Source: Pseudomonadota bacterium
GTDB taxonomy: Bacteria; Desulfobacterota; Anaeroferrophillalia; Anaeroferrophillales; Tharpellaceae
DNA: 47,405 nt
Assembly (NCBI GenBank): GCA_011049115.1
Contig: DSCM01000053.1
Location: 1 to 47,405, forward strand
Reading direction: 5' to 3'
The notes below the pieces were generated by a model that worked only from the letters and a program-made list of their open reading frames with translations, did no database searches and had not been told where the DNA came from. A program made the translations under genes and the position numbers. How positions within the stretch are numbered: position 1 is the stretch's first letter; every line of letters starts with the position of its first letter. Shown piece by piece: positions 25,420-34,772 of the stretch.

Positions 25420-27822
25420 ATGATCATGCGCTTTTGTAAAATTCTGATGCTGTTGTTGCTTCTGGGCATTTTGTTCGGCGTGGCGGGCGTGGCGGGGGTC
25501 TTTTCCTACTATGCCCGTGACTTGCCGAAGATTACCTCGCTGAAGGATTATCATCCTTATACGATGACTGAGGTTTTTGCCGCTGACGGCCGCCTGATTG
25601 GTCGTTTTGGCTTGGAAAAAAGGAAGATCGTGCCGATCGAGGAAATTCCGGAACTCCTCAAGAAAGCCTTTATCGCCAGCGAGGACAGCCGCTTTTATGA
25701 GCATCAGGGGGTGGATTTCTGGGGGGTCGCCCGGGCCATGCTCAAGAATATCGCCGCCCGGCGGATTGTTCAGGGCGGCAGCACGATCACCCAGCAGGTC
25801 ACTAAGTCCCTGCTGCTTACTCCGGAACGTAAATTCAAGAGAAAGATCAAGGAAGCCATTCTGGCCTACCGGATTGAAAAATATCTGAGCAAGGATGAAA
25901 TCCTGTTCATCTATCTCAACCAGATCTATCTGGGGCACGGCATGTATGGGGTCGAAATGGCCGCGCAACGCTATTTCGGGAAAAAAACCCGTGACCTCAA
26001 TCTGGCCGAGATGACCATTATCGCCGGCATGCCCAAGGCGCCCAGCAATCTTTCGCCGATCACCCATCCCGAGCGTTCGGCCGCGCGGCAGCGCTATGTT
26101 CTGGCGCAGATGCTGGAACGGGAATTTATTACCCGCGAGCAGCTTAAACAGGCGCTGCTGACCGAAGTCAGGCTGGCGGCGCCGGCCGATCCCTCGGTTG
26201 ATACCCCTTACTATACCGAACATGTGCGGCGCTATCTGGAGAAAAAATATGGCTACGACCAGCTCTACAAAGAGGGCTTGCAGGTTTATACCGGAGTCAA
26301 TGTCGACTGGCAGCAGGCGGCCTGCGCGGCGATTGATCGAGGTTTGCGGAACCTAGCCAAAAGGCGGGGTTTCAGAGGGCCGCTAGAACATCTCGAAGCG
26401 AGAACCTGGCCCGAGTTCCTGACGCGCTTACAGGCCGAAAGGGAAGCGCGGTTTCCCGAAGGTCTGCGGGAAGGTGATTATTGTCGGGCCCTGGTGTTGG
26501 CGGTCGCTGACGAGCAGGAAAACGTGAGTCTGGATCTGGGTGGCCTGGCGGCGTCCCTTTCCCTGGCCGAGATGGTCTGGGCTCGGCGTCCGGATGCGGA
26601 TGGCGCCAGGCATGCGCTGGCTCGCATAAAAAAACCTTCCCAGGCCCTGAGCGCCGGCGATGTGGTTCAGGTGCGCATTAAGACTCTTGAAGGCGAAGTC
26701 TCGCCCGCGATTACGGTTGCGCTGGAAGAGGAAGCCGAGGCCCAGGCTGCCTTGCTGGCGCTGGAGCCGCAAAGCGGTCTGGTGCGGGCCATGATCGGGG
26801 GGCGGGATTTTCAGACCAGCGAGTTCAACCGGGCGATTCAGTCGCGGCGCTCTCCCGGTTCAGCTTTTAAGCCGATTATTTACGCCGCCGGTCTGGATAA
26901 CGGCCTGACTCCGGCCACCATTTTTCTTGACAGTCCGATCGTCTACAAGGATGTCGGGGATGACTGGAGCTCGGCCTGGAAACCGCGTAACTATGAACAG
27001 AAATTCTATGGGCCGACGACCGTGCGGCAGGCCCTGATTCATTCGCGCAATCTGGTGACCATCAAGATGTTGCGGCAAATCGGGGTACAAAAGGTGATCA
27101 ATTATGCGAAAAAACTTGGTTTCACCTCTCAGCTCAATGCGGACCTGACCCTGGCCCTGGGTTCTTCCGGGGTTTCCCTGATGGAAATGACCACAGCCTA
27201 TGGCGTTTTCGCCAATCACGGGCGTCGGGTCAAGCCGGTATTCGTCAAGCGCGTCGAAGACCGGCATGGTGAAATTCTTGAAGAACACGAAGGCGTGGGG
27301 ATCGCCGGGCTGGAACTGACTTCCCTGCTGCCTTTGGAGACGGAAGCCGTGATTCCCGAACCGACCGCTTATCTGATGAGCAGCATGCTTGCCGATGTCG
27401 TCAAACGAGGAACCGGCCGCGCCGTCGCCCGGGCTCTGAAACGGCCGTTGGCCGGCAAGACCGGCACGACCAATGATTATCACGACGCCTGGTTCATGGG
27501 TTATGCACCGCAGCTGGTCGTGGGGGTCTGGGTTGGTTTCGATGAGCTTCAGCCTTTGGGGCGGCATGAAACCGGGGCTCGGGCCGCATGTCCGATCTGG
27601 ATCGATTTCATGAAGGTCGCCCTGGACAAGATGCCGGAAATGAATTTTACGGTTCCGCCCGGGATTGTTTTTGCCAATATCGACGAAAACACGGGCCTAT
27701 TGGCGGTGCCCGAAAGCGAAAAAACCTTTTTTGAATGTTTCAAGGAAGGCACCGTGCCGCTTGCATATTCCCAACCGGTTTCCGCCGAAACGCTGGAAGA
27801 GCGTTTATTTCTTGACGAATAA
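25420..27822 (+). CDS. mrcA: Class A penicillin-binding protein 1A
   Basis: 800-residue bifunctional peptidoglycan synthase. A membrane anchor (about residues 5-30), then the GT51 glycosyltransferase domain with EDSRFYEHQGVD (88-99) and GGSTITQQVTKS (119-130), a linker/OB region, then the transpeptidase domain with S481-A-F-K484, an SRN-like motif and K680-T-G. It is inner-membrane bound with catalytic domains in the periplasm. The ATG at 25420 (or 25426) is directly after rsmA, so murE-tsaD-rsmA-mrcA may be partly co-expressed. Confidence 0.95.
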   Translation: MIMRFCKILMLLLLLGILFGVAGVAGVFSYYARDLPKITSLKDYHPYTMTEVFAADGRLIGRFGLEKRKIVPIEEIPELLKKAFIASEDSRFYEHQGVDFWGVARAMLKNIAARRIVQGGSTITQQVTKSLLLTPERKFKRKIKEAILAYRIEKYLSKDEILFIYLNQIYLGHGMYGVEMAAQRYFGKKTRDLNLAEMTIIAGMPKAPSNLSPITHPERSAARQRYVLAQMLEREFITREQLKQALLTEVRLAAPADPSVDTPYYTEHVRRYLEKKYGYDQLYKEGLQVYTGVNVDWQQAACAAIDRGLRNLAKRRGFRGPLEHLEARTWPEFLTRLQAEREARFPEGLREGDYCRALVLAVADEQENVSLDLGGLAASLSLAEMVWARRPDADGARHALARIKKPSQALSAGDVVQVRIKTLEGEVSPAITVALEEEAEAQAALLALEPQSGLVRAMIGGRDFQTSEFNRAIQSRRSPGSAFKPIIYAAGLDNGLTPATIFLDSPIVYKDVGDDWSSAWKPRNYEQKFYGPTTVRQALIHSRNLVTIKMLRQIGVQKVINYAKKLGFTSQLNADLTLALGSSGVSLMEMTTAYGVFANHGRRVKPVFVKRVEDRHGEILEEHEGVGIAGLELTSLLPLETEAVIPEPTAYLMSSMLADVVKRGTGRAVARALKRPLAGKTGTTNDYHDAWFMGYAPQLVVGVWVGFDELQPLGRHETGARAACPIWIDFMKVALDKMPEMNFTVPPGIVFANIDENTGLLAVPESEKTFFECFKEGTVPLAYSQPVSAETLEERLFLDE

Positions 27823-28232
27823 GCTCTCTTGCTGACGGCGTCGTAAGCAAAAAAACACGGCAAACAAATTCGTCCATGCTTTCTCCTGTCCGGACGGAGC
27901 GCGGTTTTTGTGCCGGGGGCCGTTTTTTGCACCCTCCGGACTCTGGTTTTACCCTTCTTCGTGGTTACAAGCCTTTTCCTGCCGCCTATCCGGCAAATAT
28001 TTCCTCTTTGAGATAAGCGCACAAGCTTATCCTGAACCCCGGTTTTGCGGCTAAAGTCCGCATTCAGCCTGCGTTTGTCGGCCGTCCGGGACAATCTTTT
28101 TAGTTGGTATCATAGTTGCAAAGGCCTACGTTGCCGGCACCGGCTAAAGGTTTTTTGCCGGGGGGGTGATCACCTGGCGGACGGCGCATTAAGCGGCGTG
28201 AATTTTTGACAGGCGCTTGGGGTGGTAAATCA
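27823..28232. other. Intergenic region between mrcA and the hook operon
   Basis: About 410 nt with no supported gene. It contains a GC-rich inverted segment with T-runs near 27900-27950 (CCGGAC/GTCCGG arms) that may help terminate mrcA. Its main signal is the sigma-54 promoter at 28104-28120. Confidence 0.6.
28104..28120 (+). promoter_or_regulatory. Sigma-54 promoter of the flagellar hook operon
   Basis: TTGGTATCATAGTTGCA matches TTGG(C/T)A(C/T)-N5-TTGCA. GG (28106-28107) and GC (28118-28119) are 10 nt apart. It lies about 115 nt before the MotE-like gene. Flagellar hook genes are typically sigma-54 dependent in proteobacteria, so position and match support each other. Confidence 0.85.
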
Positions 28233-28718
28233 ATGATGTTTGCGCGAGTCACTTTTTGGGTTTTGATGATGTTGCTGCTTGCGGTCGCACCGGTCCGAGC
28301 GGAAGAGGACTATAACCACGAAAACCTGATTAATCTGGCTGAAGTATTGAAAAACAAGGAAAAAGACCTGGAAAGTCGGGCAGCGGCCCTGGTCGAGGCG
28401 GAAAAACGTCTTGCCCTGTTGCACCGGGAGCTTGAGGAACAGCGCTCGGACCTGGAAAAAACCAGACTGTCGGTTGAGACCTTGCTGGCCGAGTACAAGC
28501 TGTTGAAAGATGAGGATCTGGGCCGCCTGGTTGAGGTTTATAGCGCAATGAAACCCGAGGCCGCGGCTCCTTTGCTGGCCGAAATGGAAATAAAATACGC
28601 GGTTGAGGTGGTGTTGCGGATGCCGGCGAAAAAATCGGCCAAGCTTTTGAGCGCGGTTGAGCCGAGTCGGGCGGCGGCGATTTCACGGGCCATAACCGAG
28701 CTTAAACCGGCTCAATGA
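28233..28718 (+). CDS. MotE-like flagellar protein (coiled coil, MgtE-N-like domain)
   Basis: 161-residue exported protein. A hydrophobic signal segment (MMFARVTFWVLMMLLLAV, ending VRAEED) is followed by a long charged coiled coil (about 30-95; NLINLAEVLKNKEKDLESR) and a small helical domain at the end (AMKPEAAAPLLAEMEIKYAVEVVLRMPAKK) like the MgtE N-terminal helices. Such proteins sit beside flagellar genes and are thought to chaperone motor proteins. The ATG at 28233 is preceded by GGGGTGG; an in-frame TTG at 28206 is less likely. First gene of the sigma-54 operon. Confidence 0.8.
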   Translation: MMFARVTFWVLMMLLLAVAPVRAEEDYNHENLINLAEVLKNKEKDLESRAAALVEAEKRLALLHRELEEQRSDLEKTRLSVETLLAEYKLLKDEDLGRLVEVYSAMKPEAAAPLLAEMEIKYAVEVVLRMPAKKSAKLLSAVEPSRAAAISRAITELKPAQ

Positions 28719-28790
28719 CGGTTGTTTTGTGAAAGTTATTTCCGCCGGAACCGGAATCGTTTTCCAACCTTGAGGGGCTGAGGTGCTGTT

Positions 28791-30890
28791 GTGAAAACCC
28801 TGGCATCAGTTTTGTTGACATCGCTGGCAGCGGGAGAGAACCGTCCGTTGAAAGGTAACGGTGGCGTTGCAAAATCCGTCTATCAAGGCAGTCGTGCAAG
28901 CGGCTTTGCCGAGACCTTGGCCGAAGCCTCTAAATCAAGCCACCCGGCAGCCAAAAAGCCTGAGGGGCCGGAGTCGGTCTCCAAAACGGTCGCCGCGGTC
29001 GCCGCGGAAGAACCTTCGGGCACAACTGGTGACGGCAGGCTCGAAAACAGCGATGAGGTCTCGGTTCTGCCGGTGAAGGCGACGCAACCAGTGTCTGAAG
29101 TATCTGAAGTGTCTGAAGCTGGTGTTGGTGCTGAGGCTGGGGCCGGGAACGATTCATCGGGTGACAAGGAAAACACCGTTGTGGTAGATGCCTGGTTGTT
29201 GGTCGAGACGGAAAAAAATGAAAATGTGATCCTTCCCGCCGGAACCTCGATTTCGGTGGTTACCGAGACTACGGTCGGTCAGGGGGCCTCGACCCGGCAA
29301 ATTGCGGAAATTACTGTGGCAAAGGTTGCTTCGCGTAAAGTCCCGGGGCTGGGCGAGCAGAACCCGGCCGCGCCTTCGGGCGCGGAGGATGGCGCGCCAG
29401 GCGGAGCGGCGCTTTCGGCCAAGGCGGCGGCCCGGGACGGACAAACCGGCAATTGCCTGGCCGGTGCAAAGGAAGGACCGGATGGGGCCGGCAGTGGCGA
29501 AAAGACTTTATTGACGGATACTCCGGCCCGGGAACCGCAGTTTTCCGAAGCGTCGCTTTTCGCGGGCGGGGGTTCGAGGGAACCTGACGCGGTCGGTTAT
29601 GGCGGGTCGGAAAACCCGGTTGCGGAAAATGCTGCGGGCCCGGAAAATTTTTCCTCGTGGGCGCGTTTGAGGTCGGAAGACGTGGCCCTGCCGGACGGTG
29701 GCCAAGGGGTCTCGCCTGAGTTCGACGCGGCGTTTTCCCCGGGGGTCGTCGAATCCGAGAGTCCGGCCGGGGCGGCGCTTTTTGCTGGTGAAGAATCCGT
29801 CGAAGCCGGCAATGACGGCGAGCTCGCGAAAACCGCCGAAAATTTGGGTTTGTCGGCGGAAGGCCATGGCGCCGGCCGGCACGGCCGGAAGGAGCGGGCT
29901 TGGCGCGGGGAGCGGGTGGTTTCCCAAAAGATGCATTTCGATAACTCACGTTCGCTGCCGGAAATGCCGGAACGGGCGATTTTTCAGATCAGACGGGATT
30001 ATTCGGCGGAGTTGAGCGGTGGCGAAAAGACGGCGTCGGCGTCCCGGGACGGAGTCGTTGTTCAAGGTGAAAACCGGGGAAACGGCATTTTGTGGCTGCA
30101 GGAACAGGCTCGTCAAAACCAGTCGGTAAATCTGAGGCTGGATGAAAGCGCCGCAACGGTTTCCGAAAGCGCTGCGGCCGAGGACGAAGCTTTATCCCTG
30201 ACGGCCGCGGCGGAAAAGAAAAGAAATGAACTTTTTCCATTTTCAGCCGAGGTTTATGCTGCCGGCCGTGAAAAAGTGAAGACCGGAGGGGGAGCGGTCG
30301 GCAATCACGAAATCGGTGCCGGCGCTGTCGCGGTCAAAGACAATTCAGCAAAAACCGCGGCCGCTCCTTCCCGTGTGCCTTCTTTACCGGTCAGCGATGA
30401 GAATCTGCTTGACCAGATTAAAAATGGTTTAACGCGAGGCATTCAGGGACGGCAGACGGTCACGATTCGGCTCTGGCCGGAAAACCTGGGCAAGGTGGAG
30501 GTCAGGTTGGTCCTGAAAGAACAGCAGATGACCGCGACCTTTACCGTGGAACAGGCTGAAGTCAAGGAGGCACTGCTGAGAAAGGTCGAAGGTTTGCGGG
30601 ATGGTTTGGGACTGCGCGGTATTGAGGTCAAGGATATCGAGGTCAAGGTGGCTACGGTTAAATCCGGGGGTAGCCCGGAGCTTTTCCTGCAGGACCAGAA
30701 TCGAGGCCACGCCGATTTCCGGCACCGGCGGGATCAGGAAGCGTTTTCGCAAACCGGCGCCGGGGTTCGGGGCTCAAACGTGCCGGTAAACGATACTAAC
30801 GATTCTGAGGTTTCATCCGGTCGAATGGCGCGGGGGAACCCGCTTTTCGGCCTGACGGAGGCATCCGGTTCCTTATATATCATGGCCTAA
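28791..30890 (+). CDS. fliK: Flagellar hook-length control protein FliK
   Basis: 699-residue FliK. The first about 540 residues are low-complexity (rich in A, E, G, S, V), as expected for the poorly conserved molecular-ruler region. The C-terminal domain (about 540-640) is recognisable: QTVTIRLWPENLGKVEVRLV, LKEQQMTATFTVEQAEVKEA and LRDGLGLRGIEV. It sets hook length and switches the export apparatus to filament substrates. The start is a GTG at 28791 with GAGGTG upstream. It lies between the MotE-like gene and flgD, as expected. Confidence 0.9.
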   Translation: MKTLASVLLTSLAAGENRPLKGNGGVAKSVYQGSRASGFAETLAEASKSSHPAAKKPEGPESVSKTVAAVAAEEPSGTTGDGRLENSDEVSVLPVKATQPVSEVSEVSEAGVGAEAGAGNDSSGDKENTVVVDAWLLVETEKNENVILPAGTSISVVTETTVGQGASTRQIAEITVAKVASRKVPGLGEQNPAAPSGAEDGAPGGAALSAKAAARDGQTGNCLAGAKEGPDGAGSGEKTLLTDTPAREPQFSEASLFAGGGSREPDAVGYGGSENPVAENAAGPENFSSWARLRSEDVALPDGGQGVSPEFDAAFSPGVVESESPAGAALFAGEESVEAGNDGELAKTAENLGLSAEGHGAGRHGRKERAWRGERVVSQKMHFDNSRSLPEMPERAIFQIRRDYSAELSGGEKTASASRDGVVVQGENRGNGILWLQEQARQNQSVNLRLDESAATVSESAAAEDEALSLTAAAEKKRNELFPFSAEVYAAGREKVKTGGGAVGNHEIGAGAVAVKDNSAKTAAAPSRVPSLPVSDENLLDQIKNGLTRGIQGRQTVTIRLWPENLGKVEVRLVLKEQQMTATFTVEQAEVKEALLRKVEGLRDGLGLRGIEVKDIEVKVATVKSGGSPELFLQDQNRGHADFRHRRDQEAFSQTGAGVRGSNVPVNDTNDSEVSSGRMARGNPLFGLTEASGSLYIMA

Positions 30891-30914
30891 AGGATAAATT
30901 CAGGGAGAAGTCAC

Positions 30915-31628
30915 ATGTCAATGTTTAACAGCAATGTCAGCGCGGTTGAAGGCGCGACTTACAGCGATCCCTTCGCGATTCCCACGACCGGGAAAAAGGA
31001 TGATATCGGCAAGGAAACTTTCCTGCTGCTTCTGGTTGAACAGCTTAAAAATCAGGACCCTCTGGAACCCATGGACGGCACTGATTTCACGGCGCAGCTG
31101 GCCCAGTTCAGCTCGCTTGAACAGCAGACGGCCACCAATGAAAATCTGATCCTGCTGCAGGAATATTCGGCCACGCTCAACCGCCTGAACGCCCTCAATA
31201 TGATCGGCAGGAAAGTTGAGTTTGACGGCAGTGGCTCCGGGTCGGCAAAGATTGCCGGGGACGGGCAGCCGATCGCCCTGAATTTCGAGCTGGCCGATAA
31301 CGCTCAGGAAGTGACGATTGATATCTACAACCAGGAGGGTGGCCGGGTGGCGACCCTGGAGCTGGGATATTATGATCTGGGCTCCCGGGAATATAACTGG
31401 AACGGCAGGGATAGCGAGGGCAACGCCCTGCCTGTCGGCGACTACACCTATGAGGTGTACGCCCGCGACGAGCTTGGGCAACTGGTGGGCGTGACGGTTA
31501 ACGGCAGCGGCGAGGTCACGGGCATTGAAACCGACCCGAAAAACGGTAATACCCTGCTGGTTTTGCAGAGCGGCACCCGTATCGGGATCGACCAGGTCGT
31601 CGCGGTCAAGCAGATTCCGGGGGGCTGA
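30915..31628 (+). CDS. flgD: Flagellar hook cap (assembly) protein FlgD
   Basis: 237-residue protein that caps the growing hook. The N-terminal signature [20 protein letters not shown] (about 32-51) and [11 protein letters not shown] (about 60-70) are textbook FlgD. The C-terminal half ([18 protein letters not shown], then [20 protein letters not shown]) is the FlgD Ig-like/tudor part. The ATG at 30915 follows AGGGAGA. It is 24 nt after fliK and before flgE. Confidence 0.97.
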   Translation: MSMFNSNVSAVEGATYSDPFAIPTTGKKDDIGKETFLLLLVEQLKNQDPLEPMDGTDFTAQLAQFSSLEQQTATNENLILLQEYSATLNRLNALNMIGRKVEFDGSGSGSAKIAGDGQPIALNFELADNAQEVTIDIYNQEGGRVATLELGYYDLGSREYNWNGRDSEGNALPVGDYTYEVYARDELGQLVGVTVNGSGEVTGIETDPKNGNTLLVLQSGTRIGIDQVVAVKQIPGG

Positions 31629-31724
31629 ACTCCGGTTTGGGGTGACCATTGAGATTGAAAAACAGACGCATCAAAAGCAACTTTCGGATAATTTCATATA
31701 GCTTATTAAACCATGGAGGCGATC

Positions 31725-33863
31725 ATGGCACTTACATCTCTTTACGCGGGCATCAGCGGCCTGAATGTCAACAGCGACGCGATTTCTCTGATCGGTAACA
31801 ATATCGCGAACAGTAATACCATCGGTTTCAAGGCCGGCCGGATTCAGTTCAAGGATATCGTCAGCAGCAGTCTGGGCGGTGGTTCCTCCGGCCAGATCGG
31901 GCGCGGCGCCACCACCGGCGGCATCAGCACACTTTTTACCCAGAGCTCCTTTGAAACCACCACCCGGGGCACCGATCTGGCGATTGACGGCGATGGCTTC
32001 TTTGTCGTCGCCGATGGGGGGACCAATTATTATACCCGGGCCGGGGATTTTATTTTCGATAAAGAGGGGCTGCTGGTCAACAGCAGCAATCTGACGGTGC
32101 AGGGCTGGAAGGTTACCGAGGATGGACAGACCGTCGGCGATATCGGCGATATCAATATTTCCGATGTCTCTTCGTCCAGCAAGGCGACCTCCAGTGTCGA
32201 TCTGGGGGCAAACCTCGATTCCACCGCGGAAACCCGAATCGTGATCAACGATTATAACAATCGTTTTGTTCTTAACGACGGAACCAATGATGTGGTCATC
32301 AGCCTGGTCAACGGGACTTATACCGGAGAAACCCTGGCCAACGAGTTGCAGAATAAGATTCAGGAGGATCCGTTGTTTGCCGCCGACGTGGCCTCGCCCA
32401 CCGATTTTACCGTCACCTACAGCAAGGTGACTGGAAAATACACCTTTACCAACAATACCGGCAGCAATATCACACTGAATGTGATGACCGATGCCGGCGC
32501 CGAGACGGATTTCACGATGAAGGAGGTCCTGGGGCTTCAGATCAAGGATCGGACTGATCCGGTTGACGGCATCGTCGACAATATTGAAATCGCGACCGGC
32601 ACCAACTTTATTTCGGATGCGCTGCCGCGCCTGACCGATAAACTTTTTTACGTCAACAATAATAATAATACGATCATTTTCAATGTCGGGACAACGGAAT
32701 ATCAGGCCCTGATTCCGGTTCAGGCCGATCCCTACACGACCTTGTTCGCCGGTGGCGGCACCAACCGGGTTCCGGCGACCGGTTCGATGGCCGCGGCTCT
32801 GGCGGACGCGCTCAACGCCGCCACGGAAACCGCCGATGGGGTCACGGGGTTATCCGGCACCGGTCCGACCTTTTCGGTAGAATACGATGATGAAACCGGG
32901 CGATTCACGATATTTTCTGCGGATGGGGGCGACGGCGACGATATCCGTTTCAAATGGGAGGATGAGCGGACCTCGGCCGAACAGCTGCTGGGTTTTGCCA
33001 GCGAATACGATCCCAACAACACGAAGACCGTCACCAGCTTTTCGATAACCGGCAGCAGCGGCAGCGTGGAGAGCGTCTTTGCTCCGAACACGGTTTTTGA
33101 TCCGACCGCCACGACCTACTCAACCGCCATGAATGTCTACGATACCCTGGGATCGCCGCATACGGTCACCTATTATTTCAAGAAACAGGGCAGTAATCAG
33201 TGGGAGTGGCATGCGGTCATGAGCAGTGCCGACCTTGATAACGGGATTCCCAATGACGACGGCAGCCCGCGTCTGATGGAGGTGGGTTCGGGCGGCATTC
33301 TGAAATTCAACCCCAACGGCTCGCTGAAAAGTGAGAGCGGCCATAATGACGTTTATTTCAACTTTGCCGGCGGCGCGACCCTGATGCAGGCAATCGATAT
33401 CAATTTCGGGGACAGCACCACGGAGGGCGGCAGCGGTCTCGACGGAACCACGCAATACGCGGATTCCTCGGCCACCTTTTCGCAAACCCAGGACGGTTTC
33501 CCGGCGGGCTCGCTTTCCGGGGTGAGCATTGCCGCCGACGGGCTGATTTCCGGGATTTTCTCGAATGGAGAGATCAAGCCCATCGCCCGTCTGGCGCTGG
33601 CGATGTTCAGCAGTCCCTGGGGGCTGGAGAAGAAAGGCGGCAATATCTGGGCCGAGACGATCGAGTCGGGCAATGTCAGTATCGGCATGGCCGGAACCGC
33701 CGGCCGGGGGACGATCGCCTCTAATTCTCTGGAACAGTCAAATGTTGATATTGCCACTGAATTTGTCAAGATGATCGCGGCGCAACGGGCTTTTCAGGCC
33801 AATGCCAAGATGATCACCACCAGCGATGAGTTGCTGAACGAGGTCGTTAACCTTAAGCGTTAA
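31725..33863 (+). CDS. flgE: Flagellar hook protein FlgE
   Basis: 712-residue hook monomer, secreted through the flagellar type III system. The N-terminal rod-type motif LYAGISGLNVNSDAISLIGN, then NIANSNTIGFKA, and the C-terminal SLEQSNVDIATEFVKMIAAQ, then RAFQANAKMITTSDELLNEV, form the D0 coiled core. The large middle (about 80-600) forms the exposed D1/D2 domains and is longer than the roughly 400-residue E. coli FlgE. The ATG at 31725 has GGAGG just upstream. It ends the operon at a terminator. Confidence 0.96.
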   Translation: MALTSLYAGISGLNVNSDAISLIGNNIANSNTIGFKAGRIQFKDIVSSSLGGGSSGQIGRGATTGGISTLFTQSSFETTTRGTDLAIDGDGFFVVADGGTNYYTRAGDFIFDKEGLLVNSSNLTVQGWKVTEDGQTVGDIGDINISDVSSSSKATSSVDLGANLDSTAETRIVINDYNNRFVLNDGTNDVVISLVNGTYTGETLANELQNKIQEDPLFAADVASPTDFTVTYSKVTGKYTFTNNTGSNITLNVMTDAGAETDFTMKEVLGLQIKDRTDPVDGIVDNIEIATGTNFISDALPRLTDKLFYVNNNNNTIIFNVGTTEYQALIPVQADPYTTLFAGGGTNRVPATGSMAAALADALNAATETADGVTGLSGTGPTFSVEYDDETGRFTIFSADGGDGDDIRFKWEDERTSAEQLLGFASEYDPNNTKTVTSFSITGSSGSVESVFAPNTVFDPTATTYSTAMNVYDTLGSPHTVTYYFKKQGSNQWEWHAVMSSADLDNGIPNDDGSPRLMEVGSGGILKFNPNGSLKSESGHNDVYFNFAGGATLMQAIDINFGDSTTEGGSGLDGTTQYADSSATFSQTQDGFPAGSLSGVSIAADGLISGIFSNGEIKPIARLALAMFSSPWGLEKKGGNIWAETIESGNVSIGMAGTAGRGTIASNSLEQSNVDIATEFVKMIAAQRAFQANAKMITTSDELLNEVVNLKR

Positions 33864-33954
33864 AGCCTGAAACCCAAGACCTGAAACCAGATCCGGTAAA
33901 TAGCGCGCCGCGCCGGGCTCGGCTTTTAACACACGGATAAAATTATAATTTTCT

Positions 33955-33995
33955 AAAGGGGGTGGATTTAAGATCTGCCCCCTTTACTTTTTTTC
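33955..33995 (+). terminator. Intrinsic terminator after flgE
   Basis: AAAGGGGG (33955-33962) pairs with CCCCCTTT (33978-33985), followed by ACTTTTTTTT. A 15-nt loop. It closes the hook operon. Confidence 0.9.
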
Positions 33996-34091
33996 GGCCT
34001 TTAGTTACTTTAGATTCCGTGATTGAGTTTGGCCCTGCCGAGTTTGAGGGTGGGTCGCGGTTGAGGATGATCTTATCGGAGGTTTTGCCTT

Positions 34092-34772
34092 ATGAAGGTT
34101 CTGGTGGTTGAAGACGAGCAGAAGGTGGCGAACTTTCTGCAGAAAGGTTTGAAGGAAGAGCAGTTTGTGGTTGATGTCGCCGGCGACGGTCCCGATGGGG
34201 AGCGGATGGCGCTTGAAAATGAATACGACCTGATTCTGTTGGATGTGATGTTGCCGGGTAAGGATGGAGTTCAGGTTCTGGAGGAGCTGCGCACCCGCAA
34301 GGTCGAGACCCCGGTCATTATGCTGACCGCCAAGGATATGGTGGTAGACAAACTCAAGGGTTTTGAAGCCGGTTGCGACGACTATCTTGCCAAACCGTTT
34401 TCCTTCGAAGAACTGCTGGCCCGGATTCGGGCGGTGCTGCGCCGGCGCAGCGGGACCACCGGTAATGTGCTTAATTTTGCCGATCTGACTCTTGATCTTA
34501 TTTCCCATAAGGTCATTCGGGGAGGCAATGAGATCGAATTGACAGCCAAGGAGTACGCTCTGATGGAATATCTGATGCGGAATCCGAATCGGGTGCTGAC
34601 CCGGACCATGATCACTCAGCATGTCTGGGACTATAATTTCGACAGTTTCACGAATGTGATCGATGTCTATGTCAACTATCTGCGCAACAAGGTTGATCGA
34701 GGTTTCCCTCAGAAACTGATTCATACGGTCAGGGGGGTGGGTTATATTCTCAAGGAGGGTGACAAAAAGTGA
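34092..34772 (+). CDS. OmpR-family response regulator
   Basis: 226-residue two-component response regulator. The receiver domain has E7/D8, the phospho-acceptor D51 (LILLDVMLPGKDG), T79 and K101. The C-terminal winged helix (about 130-220; ELTAKEYALMEYLMRNPNRVLTR split over a wing, ending HTVRGVGYILK) is OmpR/PhoB type. It resembles CusR/CopR-like heavy-metal regulators, but the ligand is not visible from sequence. Its last 4 nt overlap the histidine kinase start, so the pair is translationally coupled. Followed about 1.8 kb later by degQ. Confidence 0.95.
   Translation: MKVLVVEDEQKVANFLQKGLKEEQFVVDVAGDGPDGERMALENEYDLILLDVMLPGKDGVQVLEELRTRKVETPVIMLTAKDMVVDKLKGFEAGCDDYLAKPFSFEELLARIRAVLRRRSGTTGNVLNFADLTLDLISHKVIRGGNEIELTAKEYALMEYLMRNPNRVLTRTMITQHVWDYNFDSFTNVIDVYVNYLRNKVDRGFPQKLIHTVRGVGYILKEGDKK

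Noticed and set aside
27549-28094. Minus-strand open frame across the mrcA 3' end and the following gap
   Set aside because: It overlaps PBP1A, is rich in basic residues in a shadow pattern and has no start signal.
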